NCBI GenBank assembly: GCA_023264735.1
Contig: JAHFVD010000063.1
Location: 1-44,652 of the forward strand
From: Mycobacterium sp.
GTDB lineage: Bacteria; Actinomycetota; Actinomycetes; Mycobacteriales; Mycobacteriaceae
Direction: 5' to 3'
DNA: 44,652 nt
The position numbers were made by a program, and so were the translations under genes. The notes under the pieces were generated by a model, which saw only the letters and a program-made list of their open reading frames with translations, was not told where the DNA came from and did no database searches. Positions 16,039 to 23,564 of this stretch are shown here, piece after piece; the first letter of the stretch is position 1; each line of letters begins with the position of its first letter.

Positions 16039-16347
16039 ATGAGCAAGCGCCGCCGCACTGACGCCGAGTACGCCGAGATGGCCAAAGACTACGAGGACCA
16101 TCCCCCGACCACTGACGAGGTCCTCGCCGTAGAGGTGAATCCCGCATACCTCCGTATGGGCCGGCCGGCCAAGGGCACCACCGCCGCGGGCAAGACCCCG
16201 GTGCTCGCAGTCCGGCTACCCGAACCGATCCGGGTAGAGGTGACCGCTCGAGTCGAGATCGGCGAATCCAAGAACGCCTCCGAGCTGGTGCGCCAGGCGC
16301 TCGTCGAGTACTTCGACAACCACCCGACGCCGGCGCCCGGGCGTTAG
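16039..16347 (+). CDS. Ribbon-helix-helix antitoxin
   Basis: A 102-residue protein. The C-terminal half is a CopG-type ribbon-helix-helix domain (TPVLAVRLPEPIRVEVTARV, then KNASELVRQALVEYFDNH, residues about 55-98) that should bind DNA. The first 50 residues are acidic (DAEYAEMAKDYEDHPPTTDEV) and likely bind the toxin; for a RHH antitoxin, an N-terminal toxin-binding arm is unusual. GAAAGGA lies about eight bases before the ATG. Its stop overlaps that of the minus-strand DUF3039 gene by four bases (TTAG). Confidence 0.75.
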   Translation: MSKRRRTDAEYAEMAKDYEDHPPTTDEVLAVEVNPAYLRMGRPAKGTTAAGKTPVLAVRLPEPIRVEVTARVEIGESKNASELVRQALVEYFDNHPTPAPGR

Positions 16348-16574
16348 TCGCGCTTCATCGTGTCGTAGATCCGCTTGCAGTCCGGACACACCGGAGAGTT
16401 CGGCTTCGCCGCTTTCGTCACCGGGAACGTCTCACCACACAACGCGACCACGTGCGTGCCCTCCACCGCGCTCTGCACGATCGTGTTCTTCCTGACGTAG
16501 TGGAACACCTTCGGCCGATCCGAATCGTCAGTGTCGACGACGTCGGCGTCCGGCTTCTCAATAGTCTGTTGCAT
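16344..16574 (-). CDS. DUF3039 family protein
   Basis: A 76-residue protein from ATG 16574, with AAGGGA ten bases upstream; the longer open frame is a shadow. FHYVRKNTIVQSAVEGTHVVALCGETFPVTKAAKP followed by CPDCKRIY matches DUF3039, a small actinobacterial and actinophage family with a CxxC pair. Its function is unknown. It is the last gene of the leftward early operon and converges on the antitoxin gene. Confidence 0.8.
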   Translation of the reverse strand: MQQTIEKPDADVVDTDDSDRPKVFHYVRKNTIVQSAVEGTHVVALCGETFPVTKAAKPNSPVCPDCKRIYDTMKRD

Positions 16575-16590
16575 TGCCGAGAATCCCTTC

Positions 16591-17322
16591 TTATGTCGGC
16601 CTGGCGGCGAGCGGGATCGGATCGAACTCGACGCGCGTGCCCGGCCCCGGCCAGATGTAGTTGACGTAGCGATGCGGCCCGGAGTGCTTGCGCTTGAGTC
16701 CGCAATGCCAGTGCGAGTAGCCACCCGCGTCCTTGTCGGGAGTGACCTGGCAAGTGAACGGAACCTTGCGCTGGACGGCGGCGTGGAGCCCCTTGTAGTA
16801 GGCCCAGCGGCGCAGGCCGAACCACTGAGCGCGCCCCTTGTGCTGCCACACGTACCACCACAGGAACAGGTCGACCTTCAGCTCTTGCCAGGGCAGCGGC
16901 TGAATATGGCCGTCGTGCTCGGGCCGGTTGGGCCAGAGCCCGACCTTGACGGTGCGGCCCTCGTCTTGCAGATCGTATATCCGCCAGTCGATCTCAGCCG
17001 ATGATGAGCTGACGAGTTTGTACTCGGTGGTGATGTAGCAGCCGTACCGCTGCTCGCAGTCGGCCACGAGTGACTGCGCCAGGCGATCCTCGACGTACTC
17101 GGTGGGAATCCACCAGAGGTCACGCCCGCGCGGCACACCGGCTGAGCCTGAGTCATAGCGACCAACGAGCCACATGACGGGATGGCCCCAGTCCCACCAG
17201 TTCCTGCAATCGCTGACCGCATGAGCGACGCGGGACCGGATGGTGTCGTCCATGTCACTCATGGTCCAACCACGGTCGTACATCGCCCGCCGGACCTGGT
17301 TTCTCACTGTGTGGAAGTTCAT
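16591..17322 (-). CDS. Unknown early protein rich in Trp
   Basis: A 243-residue protein from ATG 17322, with GGAGAA just upstream. I see MNFHTVRNQVRRAMYDRGWTMSDMDDTIRSRV, a Trp-rich stretch (WWDWGHPVMWLVGRYD; WWIPTEYVEDRLAQSL), and a basic C-terminal part with the motif HWHCGLKRKHSGPHRYVN, a Cys/His segment common in actinophage proteins that may bind metal. I recognise no catalytic motif. The gene is single-copy between the two last genes of the early operon. Confidence 0.65.
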   Translation of the reverse strand: MNFHTVRNQVRRAMYDRGWTMSDMDDTIRSRVAHAVSDCRNWWDWGHPVMWLVGRYDSGSAGVPRGRDLWWIPTEYVEDRLAQSLVADCEQRYGCYITTEYKLVSSSSAEIDWRIYDLQDEGRTVKVGLWPNRPEHDGHIQPLPWQELKVDLFLWWYVWQHKGRAQWFGLRRWAYYKGLHAAVQRKVPFTCQVTPDKDAGGYSHWHCGLKRKHSGPHRYVNYIWPGPGTRVEFDPIPLAARPT

Positions 17323-17357
17323 CGTTTCTCCTGTGAAAGTTGGCCGATAACTAAGCG

Positions 17358-17672
17358 TCAGGTGGGGTTGAGGGGCTTGGACTCGCAGCCGGTCCAGTGG
17401 AACTTTGATGGGTGGCCGGTCGGAAGTTTGCATGTTCCGCAGTCGTATCCGACACCCTTCTCGATCAGGTGGTCGCCGTGCCAGTAGTTGTCACACGGGG
17501 CTGCGCACGGCTCGGTGTCGGGATTCACAAACGACGCAGCTAGGCCGATAGCCTCGAAACAGAGCTGGCAATCATCGCAGACGAAGGTGTCGCCATCGAA
17601 GTGCGTTTCGCTGCCGCAGGCACCACACGCGGGATTCTGTTGCACTGCATCAGGTAATGCGCTCACGGTCAC
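17358..17672 (-). CDS. Small zinc-ribbon protein
   Basis: A 104-residue protein with a GTG start at 17672. It has Cys pairs CGACGSETHFDGDTFVCDDC (residues 16-35), a typical zinc ribbon, then APCDNYWHG and YDCGTCKLPTGHPSKFHWTGC, a second Cys/His set. About ten cysteines in all suggest two zinc sites. No other domain is visible. It lies within the run of small early genes. Confidence 0.65.
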   Translation of the reverse strand: MTVSALPDAVQQNPACGACGSETHFDGDTFVCDDCQLCFEAIGLAASFVNPDTEPCAAPCDNYWHGDHLIEKGVGYDCGTCKLPTGHPSKFHWTGCESKPLNPT

Positions 17673-17681
17673 TGCCCCGCC

Positions 17682-18140
17682 TTATCCTGTGCCAGGCCCT
17701 GATGGTTCGTCGCCGTACGGCTGATAACCAGCTGTCCCCGAACGTAATTCGGGCTCTCCGTCACCGATGAAATTGCCCATCGAGCGGCAACCCAGCGGAT
17801 TTCGGTATCCGCCGCCGTGCTTCTCGTTGGCCTCCTGGGTCTGCTGAATCTGGAAGTCGACAGGCAGACCACTCATTGCCGCGAGGTGGTCGCCGATCGC
17901 GATACCGAGGAACCTGACAGCTTCGATGCCGATCGTGTTGACCAGCGCGGCGTACTCGGGTGCGTCGAGCATGAGCCGGACGTCGACGTCGCGCCGGCCA
18001 GCGGAATTGTCACCTTTGACGGCTGACCCGACTAGGTAGAGATCGGTGAAGGGGCCTTTGCCTTCAACGAACACCTCGCGGAGCGGAGCACAGGCGAGGT
18101 CGAGTCGATGCATCTGGCGCGGCGAGAGTCCTGTTCCCAT
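17682..18140 (-). CDS. Nucleotidyltransferase-fold protein
   Basis: A 152-residue protein with the signature of minimal nucleotidyltransferases: LVGSAVKGDNSAGRRDVDVRLML (GS at 38-39 and the metal-binding pair D51/D53), then a third acidic residue in GLPVDFQIQ (D95). Related enzymes add nucleotides to proteins, antibiotics or tRNA; some are toxins (MNT, MenT). The C-terminus is Gly/Pro-rich and low in complexity. There is no antitoxin-like partner next to it. Substrate cannot be inferred. Confidence 0.72.
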   Translation of the reverse strand: MGTGLSPRQMHRLDLACAPLREVFVEGKGPFTDLYLVGSAVKGDNSAGRRDVDVRLMLDAPEYAALVNTIGIEAVRFLGIAIGDHLAAMSGLPVDFQIQQTQEANEKHGGGYRNPLGCRSMGNFIGDGEPELRSGTAGYQPYGDEPSGPGTG

Positions 18141-18142
18141 TT

Positions 18143-18466
18143 TCAGTTCTCCTCCTGTGGTGTGGTTCCGGTGAGCTCAGCGAGGCGTCGTTGGCTCTCA
18201 CTGAGTTCGTGGTGTGATTTGGTGAGTTGCGTCCTGGCTGACCTGACAGCGCTCTCGGCGTCTTCGACGTCGATCTCGTTTTCGGCGGCAGCCACGGATC
18301 TGATCACCTTCTTGACGATGTGTTGGAGTGAAGAGGCGGGCGGTAGCGCGTCGTCGAACCTGTGGTGGAGGTGCTCGAATATGTCACCCAACTCGTTGGC
18401 CGTGACGCTGTGAAGCGGATCGTTCTTCAGGCGTTCGACCATGAGTTCTGCTGGTGAGTCAGGCAT
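18143..18466 (-). CDS. Coiled-coil protein of unknown function
   Basis: A 107-residue protein starting at ATG 18466 behind GGAAGG; it overlaps the upstream gene by eight bases. It is helical, with PDSPAELMVERLKNDPLHSVTANELGDIFEHL then a coiled coil (AAENEIDVEDAESAVRSARTQLTKSHHELSESQRRLAELTG, residues about 60-102). No catalytic residue is visible. Its stop is two bases from the nucleotidyltransferase start. Confidence 0.6.
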   Translation of the reverse strand: MPDSPAELMVERLKNDPLHSVTANELGDIFEHLHHRFDDALPPASSLQHIVKKVIRSVAAAENEIDVEDAESAVRSARTQLTKSHHELSESQRRLAELTGTTPQEEN

Positions 18467-18947
18467 TTCGGGACCTTCCTGCTTTGCCGCGTTTGCGGCG
18501 GAGGTGGTTGTTGTAGGCGATGACGTCGGCGACGCTGTATTGCGGTGCACCGCCTGGCCCGGTGCGCTGGCGCACGTGCGCGGGGATCACATTCCCGAGT
18601 CCGTCGCGGCGCTCGCGGGCCCAGTCGTAGATGGTGCGGCGATCCTTGTCGATGGCGTGGGCCAAGTCGCGTGCTGACCACCATTCATCGTGCGCAGCAG
18701 CATCGGTGATGAGGTCGGGTGTGGGCATGTGCCAGTGGACGCCGAGTTCATCCCAATGTTGGTCGAGGCGGTGCAGGTCGCCGGCGGGGTCCTCACAACG
18801 GTTCTGGGAGATACGCTGAGCGAGGCCGCGGTACGACCGCGCCACACGTTTGGCTTTGTCTTCGCGAGAGTCTCCAGGCCAGGGCCAGGGTTTGGTTCGC
18901 CACCGCGTGGTGGGTTGTTGGATTATGGGGCGGTCGCTGAGTGTCAT
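18459..18947 (-). CDS. MerR-like helix-turn-helix protein
   Basis: A 162-residue protein; ATG 18947 is behind GGGGGAG and makes an ATGA overlap with the upstream gene. The N-terminal half contains DSREDKAKRVARSYRGLAQRI and SQNRCEDPAGDLHRLDQHWDELGVHW. The C-terminal half is a winged helix-turn-helix: EWWSARDLAHAIDKDRRTIYDWARERRDGLGNVIP, then APQYSVADVIAYNNHLRRKRGK. This resembles a small DNA-binding regulator. Its target is unknown. Confidence 0.7.
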   Translation of the reverse strand: MTLSDRPIIQQPTTRWRTKPWPWPGDSREDKAKRVARSYRGLAQRISQNRCEDPAGDLHRLDQHWDELGVHWHMPTPDLITDAAAHDEWWSARDLAHAIDKDRRTIYDWARERRDGLGNVIPAHVRQRTGPGGAPQYSVADVIAYNNHLRRKRGKAGRSRNA

Positions 18948-20395
18948 GGGCACTCCCCCGCGTGGACCTGGTTGCAGCCCGGTTCGCGGCACGCCATCAG
19001 CTTGTCGGCGGGGTTCGGGATGTCGCCGGTGTCGACGACGGTGGACAGGGAGCTGGCCGGGATCTTCGGGACGTCGGCGCGGGGCTCCTTGCGTGGGCGT
19101 TTCTTCGGCTTCGTGTAGGGGTGTTCGCGTTTCCAAGCCCAGTCGTCGGCGGCGCGGATCGCCTTGGCGGCCTGGTCGGCGGCCGCTTTCCGTTCCTTGG
19201 GAGTGAGGTGTTTGGCGAGGACGGTGTCGACGAATTCCAGGATCGTCTCGGCGGCTTTCGGATCGGTGGCGAGATCCTTGTTCTTGCGGATCAGGGTGAC
19301 ACCTTCGCGGAGGGTATCGAGCCACCAATACGCTTCCCCGAGGAGGAATTTCGCGGCGACGTCGTCGCCCATCATGCCGGCGAGGAACTGGTATTCCTGC
19401 TCGCTCCACGAGGAGCGGGACCACTTCCCGGCCACCTTGATGCACTGGTCGTTGTCGCATGTGACGACGTTCGATCCGGCGTCGCGGCCGACGTCGGCGC
19501 CGCAGCGTGGGCAGGGCATCGCGTAGTTGTGGCGGAGCTTCGTCTGTCCGAGGTGCTCGCGGGTGAGCCGGTGGAGATGGGTGAGTTTGTTCAGGACGTC
19601 GAGGCCGGACATTTCAACGTCCTGGCTGGCTTGGTATCGGCCGTCCTCGGACCAGCCGCAGCATTCGTTGCAGGTTCCGGCGTGGGTGAAGGCACGCTGG
19701 AGCTGGTCGCGGGCGTCGGCGATTTCCTCGGGATCCTTGATGCTGCGGGCGTACTCCAGAATGCGTTTGGCGGAGGCGATCTCCGTTGAGTGCTCTTCAC
19801 AGCGGCGGGGTTGGAACCAGATCTGCACCTCGTCCGGCGGCGTGGCAGCGATCAGATCGATGTTCTGCTCGACGTGTTTGACGAACGCCTCCAGGCGTTC
19901 ACTTTCGGGCGGCCGCGTGAACTCCCACGTCGACTCAGCCACCGAGCCCGGTTTCGGATCGGACAGTTCCAACTTCCCGGTACGGCGGTCCTCCAACATC
20001 ACCTTGGCCAGCTTCCGGCCGCCGTCCGGGCGTGGCACATTCAGCTCAGCCGAAGCGAGGTCCGCGGCGTAGCCGGACCACTCCGCGATCTCTGTCATGA
20101 GCCGATCACTCGTCACGTTGATTACGACCACCGGGGACGGCGACGCCGCTACCGCGACACCGCCCTGAGCATGCCGGTCCCCCAACGTCTCACGGAGCAT
20201 CGCGTAATCAGCGAGCAGGCGGTGCACACCATCCCGGTAGTGGGCGTGGCAGCCATCGCACAACACGTCCGCATGCTCGGTGTACGCGGGCTGTGGTTCG
20301 CCGTTCTCGACGATCTTCGCCCGACACCGGTTACCCGCGATGCAGCGATGGTTGTTCGGTTCCTGCCGGGCGTCACTCGTGGAACGCTCATGCAC
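18944..20395 (-). CDS. Zinc-binding early protein of unknown function
   Basis: A 483-residue protein from GTG 20395, which overlaps the upstream stop by eight bases; the longer open frame would overlap a real gene. The N-terminus has HRCIAGNRCRAKIVE and ADVLCDGCHAHYRDGVHRLL. The middle has CEEHSTEIA, AGTCNECCGW and CPRCGADVGRDAGSNVVTCDNDQC (a zinc ribbon). The C-terminal half is helical and ends with a Lys-rich linker and CREPGCNQVH. It recurs in mycobacteriophages between replication and late genes, but I know of no function. Confidence 0.7.
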   Translation of the reverse strand: MHERSTSDARQEPNNHRCIAGNRCRAKIVENGEPQPAYTEHADVLCDGCHAHYRDGVHRLLADYAMLRETLGDRHAQGGVAVAASPSPVVVINVTSDRLMTEIAEWSGYAADLASAELNVPRPDGGRKLAKVMLEDRRTGKLELSDPKPGSVAESTWEFTRPPESERLEAFVKHVEQNIDLIAATPPDEVQIWFQPRRCEEHSTEIASAKRILEYARSIKDPEEIADARDQLQRAFTHAGTCNECCGWSEDGRYQASQDVEMSGLDVLNKLTHLHRLTREHLGQTKLRHNYAMPCPRCGADVGRDAGSNVVTCDNDQCIKVAGKWSRSSWSEQEYQFLAGMMGDDVAAKFLLGEAYWWLDTLREGVTLIRKNKDLATDPKAAETILEFVDTVLAKHLTPKERKAAADQAAKAIRAADDWAWKREHPYTKPKKRPRKEPRADVPKIPASSLSTVVDTGDIPNPADKLMACREPGCNQVHAGECP

Positions 20396-20714
20396 TGGTG
20401 ATGTCCCTCTCTCTGATCTCGACGTCGACGTCGCGGGTGATGCGGTAATCGCCGGAGTGGCCGTAACTGCGCATGAGGTCGAAACACTCAGCGAGCGTGG
20501 CGCAGTCGATCGGCTGCCAGCCCTCGGTGTTGTAGTCCAACCAGATCGTGTACTTCTTCTGCGAGACCTCTGAGGAGTCACCACCCGCCTCGATAGCGAC
20601 GGGGCGCGCGCGCCCGCACCGTTGACAAACGAGCCGCTCACCGTCGACGCGGAGCGGACTGAAGAAATGCCACACGTTGAGGCACAGGTCGTCCTCCGAG
20701 AGGAACATGCTCAT
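20388..20714 (-). CDS. Small unknown protein with CxxC
   Basis: A 108-residue protein. MSMFLSEDDLCLNVWHFFSPLRVDGERLVCQRCGRARPV contains a single CxxC site plus an upstream Cys. YTIWLDYNTEGWQPIDCATLAECFDLMRSYGHSGDYRI follows, a layout that resembles small phage proteins of unknown role. It overlaps the double-HTH gene by four bases and the next gene by eight. Confidence 0.6.
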   Translation of the reverse strand: MSMFLSEDDLCLNVWHFFSPLRVDGERLVCQRCGRARPVAIEAGGDSSEVSQKKYTIWLDYNTEGWQPIDCATLAECFDLMRSYGHSGDYRITRDVDVEIRERDITSA

Positions 20715-21226
20715 GCGAACGACCTCGTTCGACGCTGCTCATGCGGGCAGAGCGCCGGACGTATCTCGTCCTTGTCCGGGAGTAGTTCGGTGACCGTCGT
20801 TTGAAGAGCCAGCGCCATGACTAAGAGTTCCTGCGCTTTGAGCCAACGCTTTCCATTCTCGGCGTCACTCAAGCTGCTCTTGTGAAGTTTCAGCCCACGA
20901 CGCTCAAGACGGCCTAAGTGCTGATCGAGGGTCAGTCCGAGTTCCACTCTCCGACGGGCAATATTCGCGGCGATCGTCGCGGCGATCTCGTCGCAGATGT
21001 TGGCCGAAATTTCCGGTAGGTCAACGAGCTCCTCCACGCTCAGCCTGAACGCGTTACTCACACCGAGTGCTTGGCTCAGCGTGAGATCGCCTCTCCTGCC
21101 GTTTTCGATATCAGCAATGACCGATCTGGTGACGCGGCCGCCAGAATTATCCGCCAGCTGTTGGGCACTCCAGCCGTGCGTCTTGCGTAGCGCCCTGATT
21201 CTTTGGCCGAGGGCAGAGTTATTCAT
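20711..21226 (-). CDS. Double helix-turn-helix (XRE-type) regulator
   Basis: A 171-residue protein from ATG 21226 (overlaps the upstream gene by eight bases). Residues 5-57 are an XRE-type HTH (GQRIRALRKTHGWSAQQLADN, then RSVIADIENGRRGDLTLSQALGV). A second HTH-like unit lies at about 90-145 (ARRRVELGLTLDQHLGRLERR, LHKSSLSDAENGKRWLKAQELLVMALAL). Two XRE units in one small chain would allow binding of a longer or asymmetric operator. It may switch early to late expression, but no target site is seen next to it. Confidence 0.78.
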   Translation of the reverse strand: MNNSALGQRIRALRKTHGWSAQQLADNSGGRVTRSVIADIENGRRGDLTLSQALGVSNAFRLSVEELVDLPEISANICDEIAATIAANIARRRVELGLTLDQHLGRLERRGLKLHKSSLSDAENGKRWLKAQELLVMALALQTTVTELLPDKDEIRPALCPHEQRRTRSFA

Positions 21227-21617
21227 CAGATGAGTCCTTGCGCGATGAGTTCCGGCATGATGTCCGCCACTGCGCGCATTGCGTGCGCAGCCGGACTGTT
21301 GGCGCTGGGATCGGGTCATCCCGCCACCACGGTGTCGGCCAGACGAGTAGGTGCTTCAGATAGTGGCTGTGGTCGACGTTCTCGAAGCGCCGCCGGGACA
21401 GCTGGACCACCCTGCCGGACCACCGGTGTGGATTGCCGAAATGGTCGGTGACACCGTGGAACTCGATCATGGCTAAGACCTCACGGAGTCCGCGGCTGCG
21501 CATGAAGTCGTGCGGGTGCTCGTCGCTGGTCGCGCTGTCGAAGATCAGCCGCTCCCACGGGTCGTAGAACCTGGTGCGGCGTTCACCGCGGCCGGCCGGC
21601 AGCATCAGCGCACTCAT
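21219..21617 (-). CDS. Unknown early protein
   Basis: A 132-residue protein. It has MSALMLPAGRGERRTRFYDPWERLIFDSATSDEH, FMRSRGLREVLAMIEFHGVTDHFGNPHRW, RVVQLSRRRFENVDHSHYLKHLLVWPTPWW. The C-terminal 30 residues look compositionally random because they overlap the promoter-proximal part of the next gene. I recognise no family. ATGA-type coupling to its upstream neighbour. Confidence 0.6.
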   Translation of the reverse strand: MSALMLPAGRGERRTRFYDPWERLIFDSATSDEHPHDFMRSRGLREVLAMIEFHGVTDHFGNPHRWSGRVVQLSRRRFENVDHSHYLKHLLVWPTPWWRDDPIPAPTVRLRTQCAQWRTSCRNSSRKDSSDE

Positions 21618-21934
21618 GAGTTCGGGTCGATTCGTTCGGACACCGCAAGTAGTTTCGCGGCGGCCTCGTCAGTCAAGGGCTCCAACCGTTGATGCGGCAC
21701 AGCCACCACGACCGGCACGTCCTCCCTCCCCGCCCACACACGCTCGTCGATGCCGTGATCGAGAGCCAGCGAGTAGCGGCAGGCCCGCAGATCAATTCCG
21801 CTGTCTAGACACGACTGAGAGTGCAGGACGTAGACGGTCTGTTCCGCCGACACCGCGCGGGCGTAATGCACGTACGGATGCCGCTTCACCCCAACCTTGC
21901 CCTCGATCTCCGAGGACGGAACGAGATCACTCAT
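21614..21934 (-). CDS. Unknown early protein
   Basis: A 106-residue protein, MSDLVPSSEIEGKVGVKRHPYVHYARAVSAEQTVYVLHS then CLDSGIDLRACRYSLALDHGIDERVWAGREDVPVVVAV. The pattern of short strands is all that can be said. The start overlaps the upstream gene by eight bases and the end overlaps the downstream gene by four. Confidence 0.6.
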   Translation of the reverse strand: MSDLVPSSEIEGKVGVKRHPYVHYARAVSAEQTVYVLHSQSCLDSGIDLRACRYSLALDHGIDERVWAGREDVPVVVAVPHQRLEPLTDEAAAKLLAVSERIDPNS

Positions 21935-22511
21935 GGGAACCTCCGTAGTAGTCGAATTCCGTTGTTGCGCCCCATTCGGCGGCCAAGGTCAGGGGGTGGG
22001 CTGCACGGCAGGCGTCCGTGAAGCGCAGCTCTGCGGCATCGGCTGCGGTCCAGTCGGTGGCGTCGACATCGAGGACCATGCCCAGTTGGTCACAGCACAG
22101 AGCGATGCCCATCGCGACCGCGTAGGCGATTAGCGCCTGGTGCGCTTCACGGGCGCGGCGCCACGCTTCGATCTGCGGAATGATCCGGATCGCGTTCTCG
22201 ACCACGGTCCAGGGGTTGGTGTCGAGTTCCCGTATGGTCTGCGCCCACGTCGGCGTCAGGAAGCAGTTCCAGCGGTGCGGGTTGCGGCCGAACGCGGTGT
22301 CTGGGCAGTCGCACGGTGTACTCCATTGCCACCACGGAGCACCCTTCGCGAAGTAGTCGTAGCTCGGCCGCCAGAGGTCCACGTGGATGGTGAGATCGGC
22401 GTCGGCGAGTACTTCGCGCATCTCGTCGGCGAGGGACTGCCTCGAGTGCCAGCAGTACTCCGGCAACGTCCAGCGGGACGTGTCTTCCGTCGGTGGCTGC
22501 GGCCCGCTCAC
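21927..22511 (-). CDS. Unknown early protein
   Basis: A 194-residue protein from GTG 22511, which overlaps the upstream stop (GTGA). It has TLPEYCWHSRQSLADEMREVLADADLTIHVDLW, then Trp-rich PWWQWSTPCDCPDTAFGRNPHRWNC (Cys pair), and a long helical second half (ENAIRIIPQIEAWRRAREAHQALIAYAVAMGIAL). No catalytic motif stands out. A longer upstream extension of the frame would run through its neighbour and is rejected. Confidence 0.6.
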   Translation of the reverse strand: MSGPQPPTEDTSRWTLPEYCWHSRQSLADEMREVLADADLTIHVDLWRPSYDYFAKGAPWWQWSTPCDCPDTAFGRNPHRWNCFLTPTWAQTIRELDTNPWTVVENAIRIIPQIEAWRRAREAHQALIAYAVAMGIALCCDQLGMVLDVDATDWTAADAAELRFTDACRAAHPLTLAAEWGATTEFDYYGGSHE

Positions 22512-22738
22512 TGGTCGTCTCCCTGATCGTCGGGTTCCGGGCGGGCGGGGATCCGCACAGGGCACGGCATTTTGCGCTCGGTGCCGTCCGGGTGATGGCA
22601 CAACTCGCCGAGATCAGCGCCGCAACCACCCTTCGGTTTTGGGCACTTGTGGTCGAGTGCTTCGGTGTCGACATAGGCGGTGAGGACGGCGCCCGGGCTG
22701 CGAGTGCGCCGGCCCGGGCCGGTCGCGTAATCAGGCAT
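22508..22738 (-). CDS. Small Cys-rich protein
   Basis: A 76-residue protein from ATG 22738, with an eight-base overlap of the upstream gene. The motif CPKPKGGCGADLGELCHHPDGTERKMPC is a small zinc-binding element widespread in actinobacterial and phage proteins, of the CPxCGAxPGxxC type. No other domain. Function unknown. Confidence 0.6.
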   Translation of the reverse strand: MPDYATGPGRRTRSPGAVLTAYVDTEALDHKCPKPKGGCGADLGELCHHPDGTERKMPCPVRIPARPEPDDQGDDQ

Positions 22739-22994
22739 CGGTGTACAGCCCTTCAGGCAGGGGCTGGAGACGAACCGCCAGCACCGTTCCCGGGTCCAGC
22801 AAGTCGGCATTCTGGGCGCGGACAGCGTCTGCGTGCTCAGCGATCCACTCCTCGACGCGTGCCGCGCGGTGACCCCAGCCCAGTATGTTGACCAGAGTGC
22901 CGTCCTTCAGCAGCCACACACAGGTCCCGTCGTAGACGCCGGGGATCTCGATCGCCAACGCGACCTGATCAGTCGTGAAGGTCGCCTCAGGCAT
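22731..22994 (-). CDS. Small unknown protein
   Basis: An 87-residue protein from ATG 22994 (eight-base overlap with the upstream gene). MPEATFTTDQVALAIEIPGVYDGTCVWLLKDGTLVNILG is followed by AARVEEWIAEHADAVRAQNADLL and a strand VLAVRLQPLPEG. It is common in shape to small phage accessory proteins of mycobacteriophages. Function unknown. Confidence 0.6.
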   Translation of the reverse strand: MPEATFTTDQVALAIEIPGVYDGTCVWLLKDGTLVNILGWGHRAARVEEWIAEHADAVRAQNADLLDPGTVLAVRLQPLPEGLYTDA

Positions 22995-23133
22995 GAGCGG
23001 CCCCGATCTCTTCCCGCGGGGTGAGCTTCCAGCGGCCATCGACCTTGCGCCACAGCTGCCCGCAGATCTCGCACGTCCACCAGAATTTCCGGCCAGTAAC
23101 CGGGACTGCGCAGGTGTGGTCGTCGGCAATCAC
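22987..23133 (-). CDS. 48-residue zinc-ribbon-like protein
   Basis: Start GTG 23133 overlaps the stop of the upstream gene (GTGA). The 48 residues contain HTCAVPVTGRKFWWTCEICGQLWRKV, a single CxxC with an upstream Cys and His. A longer extension of the frame, upstream of the GTG, lies in another gene. Coding is supported by tight coupling to neighbours on both sides. Confidence 0.55.
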   Translation of the reverse strand: MIADDHTCAVPVTGRKFWWTCEICGQLWRKVDGRWKLTPREEIGAAHA

Positions 23134-23564
23134 GGCTGATCCTGTTCGGGCATAGTCGCGCTGGCCACGAGCGTGTCGATGGCCGATGTCAGCTCGGGCC
23201 GTTGGCTGGGGGCCGCGAGGCTGCGTTGCACACGCAGCGTGGCCAACTCGGCAGCGTCTTCGGACTTCGATTCGCACATCGCCTCGTACGCAGCCGACGG
23301 GCCTTCCTTGTCGCGCCGGTCTTTTCGGATCTTCCGGGCGAACGTGATGATCTCGGCCGGCTCCGGCGCGGCAGGATCGTACTGGGCGCGCATCTTCACC
23401 GCGGCGACCAGATCCGGGAGCTCGAGGTGGTGGGTGTTGAACAGCTCAGCCCAGATAGCGGCGGTGGCGAGAGTGGCTTGCTCATCGTCCATTCGGGGCG
23501 CAGTGCGTCGGTGGCAGGCGGTGACGACGGTCAGCACGTCGAGGGCATCGGCGGTGGTGATCAT
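23130..23564 (-). CDS. Helical protein paired with the replication initiator
   Basis: A 144-residue protein from ATG 23564 (four-base overlap with the upstream replication gene). MITTADALDVLTVVTACHRRTAPRMDDEQATLATAAIWAELFN is a typical start of the small partner that follows initiator-like proteins in mycobacteriophages, with similarity in layout to helicase loaders. The second half is Ala/Glu-rich (EPAEIITFARKIRKDRRDKEGPSAAYEAMCESKSEDAAELATL). A loader or replisome role is inferred from its place only. Confidence 0.6.
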   Translation of the reverse strand: MITTADALDVLTVVTACHRRTAPRMDDEQATLATAAIWAELFNTHHLELPDLVAAVKMRAQYDPAAPEPAEIITFARKIRKDRRDKEGPSAAYEAMCESKSEDAAELATLRVQRSLAAPSQRPELTSAIDTLVASATMPEQDQP

